Part shown: piece by piece, positions 41,151 to 49,678 of the stretch
Numbering within the stretch: position 1 is the stretch's first letter
Layout of the letters: the number at the start of each line of letters is the position of its first letter
Source of the DNA: DASWJZ01 sp963805325
GTDB lineage: Bacteria; Pseudomonadota; Alphaproteobacteria; Rhizobiales; Afifellaceae
Reading direction: 5' to 3'
Length of the DNA stretch: 64,000 nucleotides
Assembly: GCA_963805325.1 (NCBI GenBank)
Contig: CAWDTS010000005.1
Coordinates: 1 to 64,000 of the forward strand
Notes under the pieces: generated by a model
Database searches by the model: none
Told to the model about the DNA's origin: nothing
What the model saw: the letters and a program-made list of their open reading frames with translations, nothing else
Translations under genes and position numbers: made by a program

Positions 41151-41576
41151 TTACCAGCCCCTAAGCCCGGCCCCCCAGTGCTCGTCGTCCTGGCCTAAAC
41201 TACCGCTCGTCTTGTCTCGTACACCTCCGTCCGCCACGTCCGAGGTACTAACGACACGTTACATATTTGTGGGGCATTGAACAAGAGTTGTACACTACGT
41301 AGTTACCGGGCGTGCGCACTTAGCCCGGTCGGCACTTCCAAAAGGCCAGGAAAAGCGCAGGGAGTCAGCCCAAGGGATCGAAAAAGAAATTATGGCGCAA
41401 TGTTGCGCAATTACGCCGCAATTGTGATTAAGCGCGCGCCAGACGCCGCGCCTCGGCTGGGGAAGGCGGTGTCGCCGAGCCGCCACATCGCCTGGAATCC
41501 GCCCTGACAGGACATGCCGCGCTGGCCCACGGCCGGTCGGGTGCCTATTCTTCTCCCCCAGGGCCGATGAGATCGT
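41151..41576. other. Divergent intergenic region before autotransporter
   Basis: About 425 bases between the LuxR-type regulator and the autotransporter, read in opposite directions. It is relatively AT-rich in 41205-41300 and 41385-41430, unlike its surroundings, and likely carries both promoters. No gene seen. Confidence 0.4.
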
Positions 41577-44543
41577 ATGTACAGGCGTGTGGAGTTCCGT
41601 CGCGCGTTCATGCAGCGTGCGCCTTTTGTGGTAGTCGCGAGTCTGGCCTTCTGGGCCATGGCCTGCGCTTCGCCCGTGCTCGCGCAAATCAACGAGACGC
41701 TGACTTCCCCCTATTCGGGCGCCAACGCGGCGGACATCGTCACCACGGGTGATGCGATCCACATTACGACCAGCGGGATCGGCAGCACCATCGACCTTCT
41801 GAACTCGGGAGCCCTCAACGCGGGCGGGGACGGGATAGAGACGATCACCGGAGACGGCACGTCCTCCATCGTGATCGACAATCGCGCCCCGATCATTGCC
41901 GGAGAGACAGGGATTACAGCCCTGACCTTCGGCACCGGCAGTCCGATCACGATCAACTCCACCGGCACCATCGATGCCGGAACGCCTGGCACCGCCACGC
42001 AGATAACCTACGGCCTTCCGAACATCGACGCGAACGGCGCCTTCAACGGCGGAACCGGGAATGTCGGGGCTTTCAACGGACTCAACAACTTCGACGCCTC
42101 CAGCGGCAACGCGAACACCGGCTCGTTTAACGGAAACTTCAACGGCAACGACAATACCGGCGCCGGCAACGGATTGAACAACGGCAACAACAACACCGGC
42201 GCCTTCAACGGGAATTGGAACGGCAACGGCAACACCGGTGACAACAACGGCCTCGGCAACGGCAACGGCGACACCGGGGCGTTCAACGGCAATCAGAACG
42301 GCAATGGCAACTCTACGAGTGGAGCCGGCAACAGCAACGGCAGCGGCAATAACGGCACCGATAATGGCGTCGGCAACGGCAACGGCACGCTTATAGTCAC
42401 CAACTCGTCGTTCGGGCAGATCGGGATTTTCGCGACGACCCTAGGCGATAACAGCAGCATCAATATATCGTCCGGAAATGTGAACGCCGGCATGATCGGT
42501 GTTTTCGGCCAGACGCTCGGCGCGTCGAGCAACCTGTCGATCACGACGCGTGGCGATGTGAATGCCGGGGATTTCGCGGTGTTCGGGCTCACCGTGAAGA
42601 ACGGCAGTGCTTTGTCGATCACCACTGACGGGAAGGCGAATGCCAAGGGCTTTGGCATCTTCGGCCTGACGCTCGGGACCGGGGCGGATCTGAAGATCAA
42701 TGCCAACGGCCAAACGAGCGGCGGCGAATACGGGATACTGGGCGCCGCCGTCGCCAGCCGCGCCGACATCGGCGTGGGCGGAGCGGTCTCCGGCGGCAGC
42801 TTCGGCGTGTTCCTGAACTCCGGCACGGGGTCATCGATAAACGTGGCGTCCGGCGGCTCGATCTCCGCCGGCAACGACCGCGCCATCCATGTGGAGGGGG
42901 CGGCGACAGCGATCGACAATTCCGGGACGATCCGCGGCTTCGTAGAATTGACCGGCCAATCTGACACGTTCGACATCCGTGACACGGGATTGTTCGACGC
43001 ACGCATGACCTCCGACTTCGGTGCCGGTACTGACCGGCTGACGAACGCCGGCACGATCAGGGCCGCGACCGATGCCGGAACCCTCGAGACGGTTGGGTTC
43101 GTCGGCTTGGAAAGCCTCGTCAACGGCAGCCTGAGCGGCGGGCCCGGGCTTATCAGCCTCTCTGACGGACAAGCCGGCGACTGTCTCGTCATCAACGGCA
43201 CGGATTGTTCGACGTTCGCCAGCGGTGCTTCATTCGTGGGGCAGGGGAGCTCCTCCCTTGCAGTCGATGCCTACCTCGCCGGTGGCGCGGCAGGGACTTC
43301 CGACACGCTTCTGATCAACGGCGACGCGTCGGGCCACACGACCGTGCTCGTGCACAACACCAATCCCGACCCCTCGCCGAACTTCGTCGGCATCCCGGTC
43401 GTGAAGGTGACGGGCGCAACCAGCGAAAGCGACTTCGACCTGGACAAGCCGCTCACCGCCGGCTTCTTCACCTGGGACCTGTTTCTCGATACGAGCCCGG
43501 CGAGCTTTGACCAGCACGAGCTTGTGACGGTCGGGTTTGGACCCGGCGCCTTCGAAATGCCGATGGCGCTGACCGCGGCGCAGGACATCTGGCACAACTC
43601 CTCCGCCACCGTTTGGCTCGACCGTCAGGCGGACCTCAGGATCTGTCTCGCCATGCAGGACGCCCGCCGCGCCGGCGACACGGCCGGCTCCGAGTGCAAG
43701 GTGAAGCCCGGCGTCTGGGCCAAGGGGCAGGGAGCATGGGTCAGCCGCGACGGCGGCACGCAAAGCTTCACCGCGCAAGGCCGCAATTACAGCTTCGACC
43801 GCGGCTACGACCTGTCGCTCAGCGGTCTCGTCAGCGGAGTCGACGGCGGCTGGGACAACGTGCTCGGCACGAACGACACGGCGCTGCTTGGCCTGATGGG
43901 CGGCTACATCGACACCGACGTCAACTTCAACGGAGGGACGCGATGGGCTCTCAAGGGGCCGATTCTCGGCGCCTATGCGACCTACCTGAATGAAGGTTTC
44001 TACTTCGACACGCTCTTCAAGGCGGATTTCCTTGGCGTCGATGTCTACGGCAACAACCTTGGCGGCAACGGCAAGACCAATCTGGTCAATCTGGGCGTAC
44101 GCATCGACTCCGGGTATCAGGTCGCGCTGGGCGGCGGCTACTTCATCGAGCCGCAGGTCATGCTCGCCGGCGTTAGAAGCCGCATCGACGACCTCGACAT
44201 CTTCGGCGGCACGGTCGCCTTTGACACAGCGGAGAGTCTGCGCGGCCGTCTCGGCGCGCGGACCGGCTTCGCCTATGAGACGCGCACACTGGCTCTGGTG
44301 CCGGATGTGACGATGTCCGTCTGGCGCGAGTTCCAGGGAGACAACAAGGCGACGATCAGCCCGCCGAGCGTCGGCGACCTGACAGTCGCACAGGACGCAG
44401 GCTCCACCTTCGGTGAGGTTGCGCTCGGCCTGAACGCCGTCAGCCGGACTACGAGCTGGTCGGCTTTCGCCCGCGGCCATGTGCAGTTCGGCGAGGACTA
44501 CCTCGGATCGGCCGTTCGTGCCGGCTTCCGCTACGCCTGGTGA
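41577..44543 (+). CDS. Autotransporter with Asn-Gly repeat tract in the passenger
   Basis: A 988-residue protein. A long signal region (VVVASLAFWAMACASPVLAQ) is followed by a beta-helix-like passenger. Residues ~150-270 are a tract of GAFNGN, SFNGNFNGN, NGNGNTGDNN and similar units, the same repeat type as the four small exported proteins nearby. A second beta-helical part follows (NAGMIGVFGQTLG, NAKGFGIFGLTLG units). The C-terminal ~280 residues are the autotransporter beta-barrel, starting near VWAKGQGAWVSRDGG and ending in RAGFRYAW with the expected terminal aromatic. ATG 41610 (MQRAPF) is an alternative start. The gene is intact. It probably displays the passenger on the cell surface. Confidence 0.85.
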   Translation: MYRRVEFRRAFMQRAPFVVVASLAFWAMACASPVLAQINETLTSPYSGANAADIVTTGDAIHITTSGIGSTIDLLNSGALNAGGDGIETITGDGTSSIVIDNRAPIIAGETGITALTFGTGSPITINSTGTIDAGTPGTATQITYGLPNIDANGAFNGGTGNVGAFNGLNNFDASSGNANTGSFNGNFNGNDNTGAGNGLNNGNNNTGAFNGNWNGNGNTGDNNGLGNGNGDTGAFNGNQNGNGNSTSGAGNSNGSGNNGTDNGVGNGNGTLIVTNSSFGQIGIFATTLGDNSSINISSGNVNAGMIGVFGQTLGASSNLSITTRGDVNAGDFAVFGLTVKNGSALSITTDGKANAKGFGIFGLTLGTGADLKINANGQTSGGEYGILGAAVASRADIGVGGAVSGGSFGVFLNSGTGSSINVASGGSISAGNDRAIHVEGAATAIDNSGTIRGFVELTGQSDTFDIRDTGLFDARMTSDFGAGTDRLTNAGTIRAATDAGTLETVGFVGLESLVNGSLSGGPGLISLSDGQAGDCLVINGTDCSTFASGASFVGQGSSSLAVDAYLAGGAAGTSDTLLINGDASGHTTVLVHNTNPDPSPNFVGIPVVKVTGATSESDFDLDKPLTAGFFTWDLFLDTSPASFDQHELVTVGFGPGAFEMPMALTAAQDIWHNSSATVWLDRQADLRICLAMQDARRAGDTAGSECKVKPGVWAKGQGAWVSRDGGTQSFTAQGRNYSFDRGYDLSLSGLVSGVDGGWDNVLGTNDTALLGLMGGYIDTDVNFNGGTRWALKGPILGAYATYLNEGFYFDTLFKADFLGVDVYGNNLGGNGKTNLVNLGVRIDSGYQVALGGGYFIEPQVMLAGVRSRIDDLDIFGGTVAFDTAESLRGRLGARTGFAYETRTLALVPDVTMSVWREFQGDNKATISPPSVGDLTVAQDAGSTFGEVALGLNAVSRTTSWSAFARGHVQFGEDYLGSAVRAGFRYAW

Positions 44544-44663
44544 GGCGAGCACTGGTCTTCGCGGCACGATCAGGATAGTCAGCCGCTTCCCCGCGACATC
44601 GGCCGAGCGCGCACGCTTTGCTTGATCGTCGACATGCCGGAGACAGGGGAAACGGGAGAGAGC

Positions 44664-45311
44664 GTGTACGATCTGATCATCTTCGATTGCGACGGCGTGC
44701 TGATCGACAGCGAGGTGATCAGCACGCACACGCTGCGCAACGCGCTCGCCGCGCACGGACTCGACGTCGACATCGGCTACGTGCGCAGGACCTATCTCGG
44801 GCGCGCGATGTCGATGGTGAAGGACGACTACCGGCGGCAGATCGGCCACGACCTCGACGCGGGCTTTGAAGACGATTTCCTTGAGCGTCTGTTCACGGCC
44901 TTTCGCCGCGAGCTTTCTCCGATGCCCGGCGTGAAGGAGCTTCTTGCCGGATTGACGGTGCCCTCGTGCGTGGCGACGAGCAGCAGCATGGAGCGCGCCA
45001 CCGTATCGCTTGAGGTGACGGGTCTTCTGTCGTCTTTCGCGGGCAGGATCTTTTCCGCATCCATGGTCGCGCATGGCAAGCCGGCGCCCGATCTCTTTCT
45101 CCATGCGGCGCGTGCGCTCGGGGCGGATGCGGGCCGCTGTCTCGTCATCGAGGACAGCGATGTCGGCGTTCTCGCAGCGCAAACCGCCGGGATGGCGGTT
45201 TGGCGCTTCGTCGGTGGCAGCCATTTCGAGGATCGTACCGCCGCGATAAACCAAGATTCCGACATCCCGGCATTCGCCAGCATGGAGACCATGGCGGCGG
45301 CGCTTCGCTGA
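44664..45311 (+). CDS. HAD-superfamily sugar phosphatase / phosphoglucomutase-like
   Basis: About 215 residues. HAD motif I is IIFDCDGVLIDSE, motif II lies in CVATSSSMER, the motif III Lys is in AHGKPAPDLFL and motif IV is VIEDSDVGVLAA. The cap domain is alpha-helical (subclass I), as in beta-phosphoglucomutase and hexitol phosphatases. GTG 44664 with GGGAGAG upstream is preferred; 44622 is open in the same frame. It stands directly before the SorC regulator and polyol transporter, matching the HAD phosphatase often found in sorbitol/mannitol operons. Confidence 0.75.
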   Translation: MYDLIIFDCDGVLIDSEVISTHTLRNALAAHGLDVDIGYVRRTYLGRAMSMVKDDYRRQIGHDLDAGFEDDFLERLFTAFRRELSPMPGVKELLAGLTVPSCVATSSSMERATVSLEVTGLLSSFAGRIFSASMVAHGKPAPDLFLHAARALGADAGRCLVIEDSDVGVLAAQTAGMAVWRFVGGSHFEDRTAAINQDSDIPAFASMETMAAALR

Positions 45312-45326
45312 GACTAGGCTGAAGGC

Positions 45327-46319
45327 GTGCAGGAAAAATACCATCATCCGCGGAAGAAGGGCGGCAAGCCCGAGATCGCGAGCGAGCGCCTCGACGATGC
45401 GGCGCGCGCCGGCTGGCTCTATTACGTCGCCGGCAACACGCAGGACGAAGTTGCCCAGAAGCTCGGCGTATCGCGCCAGACCGCGCAGCGGCTCGTCTCG
45501 ATGGCGGTGTCCGAGCGGTTGATCAAGGTTCGCCTCGACCATCCGATCGCGCACTGCATGGAGCTTGCGACGCGGCTCAAGCAGAAATTCGGGCTGACGC
45601 TTTGCGAGGTGGTGCCGAGCGACCCGGGGGGGCATTCGGTCAGCGTCGGCATCGCCGAGGCGGCGGCCGCCGACATGGAGCAGCGGCTGAAGTCGCTGCA
45701 TCCGATCGTCGTCGCGATCGGTAGCGGCCGCTCGCTGCGTGCAGCGGTCGAGCAGCTTCCGCCGCTCGATTGCCCGCACCACAAGATCGTCTCGCTGGTC
45801 GGCAACATCGCCGCCGACGGTTCCGCGTCCTTCTACGATGTGATCGTGCGCTTCGCCGACGCGGTTCAGGCGCCGCACTATCCGATGCCGCTTCCCGTCA
45901 TCGCCTCGACCGCGCATGAGCGCGATCTCTTCTTCGAGCAGCCGTCGGTCCGGCACGTGATGAGTCTCGCGACAAGCGCCGACGTGACCTATGTCGGCGT
46001 CGGCGATCTCGGAGAGCATCCGCCGTTGCTCCAGGATCGCTTCATCACCGACAAGGAGTTGCGGATCTTGAACAAGGCCGGCGCCGTCGGTGAAATCGTC
46101 GGATGGGCGTTCGACGCGGAAGGCCGTCTGATCGAGGGACTCACGAACGACCGGGTCGCGAGCGTGAGGCTGGATCAGCCCGCGCGGCGGCTTACGATCG
46201 GCGTCTCCATGGGCGAGGCCAAGGTCAAGGCGATTGCCGCTGCGCTGAAAGGCAAATGGCTGTCGGGGCTTATCACCGACGAGTGGACAGCGGAGCAGCT
46301 CCTCCCCGAGCGCGCGTGA
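45327..46319 (+). CDS. SorC/DeoR-type transcriptional regulator
   Basis: A 330-residue regulator. The N-terminal HTH is in VAGNTQDEVAQKLGVSRQTAQRLVSMA. The C-terminal sugar-phosphate-binding domain shows IVVAIGSGRSLRAAVEQL, KIVSLVGNIAADGS, VTYVGVGDLGEH and AVGEIVGWAFDAEGRLI, typical of the SorC family. It precedes the smoE-like gene and probably controls the polyol operon. A 9+9 bp perfect inverted repeat sits between it and smoE. Confidence 0.85.
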   Translation: MQEKYHHPRKKGGKPEIASERLDDAARAGWLYYVAGNTQDEVAQKLGVSRQTAQRLVSMAVSERLIKVRLDHPIAHCMELATRLKQKFGLTLCEVVPSDPGGHSVSVGIAEAAAADMEQRLKSLHPIVVAIGSGRSLRAAVEQLPPLDCPHHKIVSLVGNIAADGSASFYDVIVRFADAVQAPHYPMPLPVIASTAHERDLFFEQPSVRHVMSLATSADVTYVGVGDLGEHPPLLQDRFITDKELRILNKAGAVGEIVGWAFDAEGRLIEGLTNDRVASVRLDQPARRLTIGVSMGEAKVKAIAAALKGKWLSGLITDEWTAEQLLPERA

Positions 46320-46341
46320 CGCGCTGCAGCACAAGATTCAA

Positions 46342-46347
46342 TTGACA
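46342..46347 (+). promoter_or_regulatory. Candidate -35 box upstream of smoE-like gene
   Basis: TTGACA lies 72 bases before the smoE-like ATG. A convincing -10 box at standard spacing is not clear; the spacer leads directly into the palindrome at 46367. Confidence 0.35.
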
Positions 46348-46366
46348 GTCGCGAGCCTTCTTGCGA

Positions 46367-46393
46367 GCATTTGCCTGCGATAAGGGCAAATGC
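46367..46393 (+). promoter_or_regulatory. Perfect inverted repeat, candidate SorC-type operator
   Basis: GCATTTGCC and GGCAAATGC are exact reverse complements separated by 9 bases, about 27 bases before the smoE-like start and just after the regulator gene. Spacing and position fit an operator for the adjacent SorC-type regulator, overlapping the probable promoter or leader. Confidence 0.6.
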
Positions 46394-46419
46394 CCACATG
46401 ACCGCATAGGGAGGAACTC

Positions 46420-47736
46420 ATGACGATGGCCTTTCGTGCCCTCCTCAGCGCCTGCGCAATCGCTGCCTTGACGGCTTCGGCCTCGGCTCAGACCGAGCTC
46501 ACCATCGCGACCGTCAATAACGGCGACATGATCCGCATGCAGAAGCTGACGGACGACTTCACCGCGATGAACCCGGACATCAAGCTCAACTGGGTGACGC
46601 TGGAGGAGAACGTTCTCCGCCAAAAAGTGACGACCGACATCGCGACCAAGGGCGGCCAATATGACGTGCTGACGATCGGCACCTACGAGGTGCCGATCTG
46701 GGCAAAGCAGGGTTGGCTTGTCGCGCTCGACAACCTCGGCGCCGACTATGACGTGGAAGATCTCCTGCCGGCCATCCGCGGCGGCCTGTCGGTCGACGGC
46801 AAGCTCTACGCCGCGCCGTTCTACGGCGAGTCGAGCTACGTCATGTACCGCACCGACCTGATGGAGAAGGCCGGGCTGAAGATGCCCGACGCCCCGACTT
46901 GGGATTTCATCAGGGACGCGGCGGACAAGATGACCGACCGCGCCAACGGCATCAACGGCGTCTGCCTGCGCGGCAAGGCCGGCTGGGGCGAGAACATGGC
47001 CTTCCTGACGGCGATGTCTAACTCGTTCGGCGCTCGCTGGTTCGACGAGAAGTGGCAACCGCAGTTCGACCAGCCGGAATGGAAGAACACGCTGCAGTTC
47101 TATGTCGACCTGATGAAGGCCGATGGTCCTTCCGGCTCCTCCTCCAACGGCTTCAACGAGAACCTGACCCTGTTCCAGCAGGGCAAGTGCGGCATGTGGA
47201 TCGACGCGACGGTCGCCGGTTCTTTCGTGACCGATCCGAAGAATTCGACGGTCGCCGACAAGGTCGGTTTCGCGCTCGCGCCCGACAACGGCCTCGGCAA
47301 GCGCGGCAACTGGCTGTGGGCATGGTCGCTTGCAGTTCCCGCCGGCTCGCAGAAGGTCGATGCCGCCGAGAAGTTCATCTCGTGGGCGACCAGCAAGCAC
47401 TATGCTGAACTCGTCGCCAGCAAGGAAGGCTGGGCCAACGTGCCTCCGGGGACGCGCACGTCGCTCTACAACAACCCGGAGTACACGAGCGCGGCGCCGT
47501 TCGCGGCGATGACGCTGGCCTCGATCAACGCGGCTGACCCTCAGCATCCGACTGTCAAGCCCGTGCCCTATACCGGCGTGCAGTTCGTCGCGATCCCCGA
47601 GTTTCAGGGTCTCGGCGACACGGTTGGCCAGATCTTTTCGGCGGCGCTCGCCGGGCAGTCGAGCGTCGACGACGCGCTGAAGCAGGCGCAGGATGTGGCG
47701 ACCCGCACGATGACTAAGGCCGGCTACATCAAGTAG
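46420..47736 (+). CDS. smoE: Sorbitol/mannitol ABC transporter substrate-binding protein
   Basis: A 438-residue periplasmic binding protein (SBP-1 family) with a signal peptide ending TASASAQ. Matching SmoE character: TIATVNNGDMIRMQKLTDDF, NWVTLEENVLRQKVTTDIA, YDVLTIGTYEVPIWAKQGW and the later GNWLWAWSLAVPAGSQK. It binds polyols in the periplasm for the two permeases downstream. The ribosome site AGGGAGGAAC is strong. The 200 bases between it and the first permease contain a stable hairpin. Confidence 0.9.
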   Translation: MTMAFRALLSACAIAALTASASAQTELTIATVNNGDMIRMQKLTDDFTAMNPDIKLNWVTLEENVLRQKVTTDIATKGGQYDVLTIGTYEVPIWAKQGWLVALDNLGADYDVEDLLPAIRGGLSVDGKLYAAPFYGESSYVMYRTDLMEKAGLKMPDAPTWDFIRDAADKMTDRANGINGVCLRGKAGWGENMAFLTAMSNSFGARWFDEKWQPQFDQPEWKNTLQFYVDLMKADGPSGSSSNGFNENLTLFQQGKCGMWIDATVAGSFVTDPKNSTVADKVGFALAPDNGLGKRGNWLWAWSLAVPAGSQKVDAAEKFISWATSKHYAELVASKEGWANVPPGTRTSLYNNPEYTSAAPFAAMTLASINAADPQHPTVKPVPYTGVQFVAIPEFQGLGDTVGQIFSAALAGQSSVDDALKQAQDVATRTMTKAGYIK

Positions 47737-47755
47737 GTTTCCTCCCAAGAGCCAA

Positions 47756-47795
47756 GGGGCTGCCCGGATCGTCCTTGTGTCGACCGGACAGCCCC
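47756..47795 (+). terminator. Hairpin between smoE and smoF
   Basis: GGGGCTGCCCGG pairs with CCGGACAGCCCC (one mismatch) around a 16-base loop, 20 bases after the smoE stop. No T-run follows. It probably stabilises the binding-protein mRNA or causes partial termination. Confidence 0.5.
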
Positions 47796-47937
47796 GAAAT
47801 CCGACGGAACGCACGAACGCACGTAGTTCCGTTGCATGAATGACGCCGCAGCCGCGCGATCGGGAATACCCGGAGCGGTGACCGGCAGATAGCGAGCAGC
47901 GTCCGCCAGAGGCGCGCCCGCGGAGGAGGGGAGAGAC

Positions 47938-48810
47938 ATGGCGACCGCAAACACCCGCAACTTGGCGCGCGCGATGCTGGCGCCCTCGGTGGTGGCCCTG
48001 TTCATCTGGATGATCGTACCGCTGGCGCTGACCCTTTGGTACTCGTTCCAATTCTACAATCTCCTCAATCCCATCAACAGCGGCTTCGCCGGCTGGTCCA
48101 ACTACTACTACTTCCTCACCGACCCATCGTTCTTCCAGGCGTTCGGCAACACGCTGATCCTCACCGTCTCGGTGCTCGCGATCACGGTGATCGGCGGGAT
48201 ATTCCTGGGAATGCTGCTCGATCAGGGGATCTACGGCCAGGGGATCGTCCGCATCCTCGTCATTTCGCCCTTCTTCATCATGCCGACGGTCGCCGCGCTG
48301 GTGTGGAAGAACATGCTGCTCGATCCGAATTACGGCATCTTCGCCTGGATCACCACGCGCTTCGGCATTGCGCCGATCCCATGGCTTGAAAGCTATCCGC
48401 TGTTCTCCGTCATCGTCATCGTGTCGTGGGAGTGGCTGCCGTTTGCGACGCTGATCCTGCTGACGGCGCTGCAGTCGCTCGACGCGGAGCGCAAGGAAGC
48501 GGCCGAGATGGACGGGGCCAACGTCATCAGCCTGTTCTTCTACATCGTGCTGCCGCACCTGGCGCGCGCCATAACCGTCGTCATTCTGATCGAGACGATC
48601 TTCCTGCTCTCGGTGTTCGCGGAAATCCTCGTCACGACCAGCGGCGGCCCCGGCTACGCCTCAACCAACATCACCTACCTGGTCTATCACCAGGCGCTGC
48701 TCGACTACGACGTCGGCGGCGCTTCGGCGGGCGGCGTGATCGCGGTCATCCTCGCCAACATCGTCGCGATTTTCCTGGTCCGCATCGTCGGCAAGAACCT
48801 GGACGCCTAG
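47938..48810 (+). CDS. smoF: Polyol ABC transporter permease
   Basis: A 290-residue inner-membrane permease with six membrane segments (MalF/UgpA type without the long N-terminal extension). The conserved EAA loop reads ERKEAAEMDGANVISLFFYIVLP. It starts LARAMLAPSVVALFIWMIVP. GGAGGGGAGAG stands before the ATG. It forms the channel with the next gene, 11 bases downstream. Confidence 0.9.
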   Translation: MATANTRNLARAMLAPSVVALFIWMIVPLALTLWYSFQFYNLLNPINSGFAGWSNYYYFLTDPSFFQAFGNTLILTVSVLAITVIGGIFLGMLLDQGIYGQGIVRILVISPFFIMPTVAALVWKNMLLDPNYGIFAWITTRFGIAPIPWLESYPLFSVIVIVSWEWLPFATLILLTALQSLDAERKEAAEMDGANVISLFFYIVLPHLARAITVVILIETIFLLSVFAEILVTTSGGPGYASTNITYLVYHQALLDYDVGGASAGGVIAVILANIVAIFLVRIVGKNLDA

Positions 48811-48821
48811 AGGAGACAGCC

Positions 48822-49653
48822 ATGGCCCGCGCCGCCACACCGCAAAGGAAATGGATCTCCACGATCTTCGCCTGGGTCGTGGCGCTGCTGATCTTCTTCC
48901 CCATCCTTTGGACGATCCTGACCTCCTTCAAGACCGAGGGCGACGCCATCCTCTTTCCGCCGGCGTTCCTGCCGCCGCACTGGACGCTGGAGAACTACTT
49001 CGAGGTCCAGTCACGCTCCGATTATTTCGGGCACTTCTACAACTCGGTCGTCATCGCTGTCGGCTCGACGGTGCTAGCCCTTCTCGTCGCGGTGCCGGGC
49101 GCCTGGTCGATGGCGTTCTCTCCGACCAAGCGGACGAAGGACATCCTGATGTGGATGCTGTCCACCAAGATGATGCCGGCGGTCGGCGTGCTCGTGCCGA
49201 TCTACCTGATCTTCAAGAACCTTGGCCTGCTCGACAGTCTGAGCGGTCTCACGGTGGTCCTGGCGCTGATCGACCTGCCGATCGTGATCTGGATGCTCTA
49301 CACCTACTTCAAGGAGATCCCGGTCGACATCCTTGAGGCGGCGCGCATGGACGGCGCGGTGCTTGTGGAAGGAGATCGTCTATGTGCTCTTGCCGATGGC
49401 GGTTCCCGGCATCGCATCGACCATGCTCCTGAACATCATCCTCGCCTGGAACGAGGCGTTCTGGACACTGAACCTGACAGCGGCCAAAGCCGCTCCGCTC
49501 ACCGCCTTCATCGCCTCCTTTTCAGCCCCTGAGGGCCTGTTCTGGGCGAAGCTGTCGGCGGCCTCCACCCTCGCCATCGCGCCCATCCTGCTGCTCGGCT
49601 GGTTCAGCCAGAAGCAGCTGGTGCGCGGCCTCACCTTCGGTGCCGTGAAATGA
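48822..49653 (+). pseudogene. smoG: Polyol ABC transporter permease, one frameshift
   Basis: About 277 residues after repair near 49365. Six membrane segments (FAWVVALLIFFPILWTILTSF first). The EAA loop is split by the frameshift: DILEAARMDGA in one frame and LWKEIVYVLLPMAVPG in the next. The end is ILLLGWFSQKQLVRGLTFGAVK. Everything on both sides matches MalG/SmoG permeases, and a one-base error restores the frame, so the gene is probably functional in the organism. Confidence 0.8.
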
Positions 49654-49678
49654 TCTCAGCCAACTCGGGAGCCTGGTG

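Noticed and set aside
43230..46334. Very long minus-strand open frame (about 1,034 codons)
   Set aside because: It is antisense to the autotransporter, HAD and SorC genes, all of which have clear domains. High GC keeps the opposite frame open.
46273..48558. Long minus-strand open frame opposite smoE/smoF
   Set aside because: No recognisable domain; smoE and smoF on the other strand are unambiguous.
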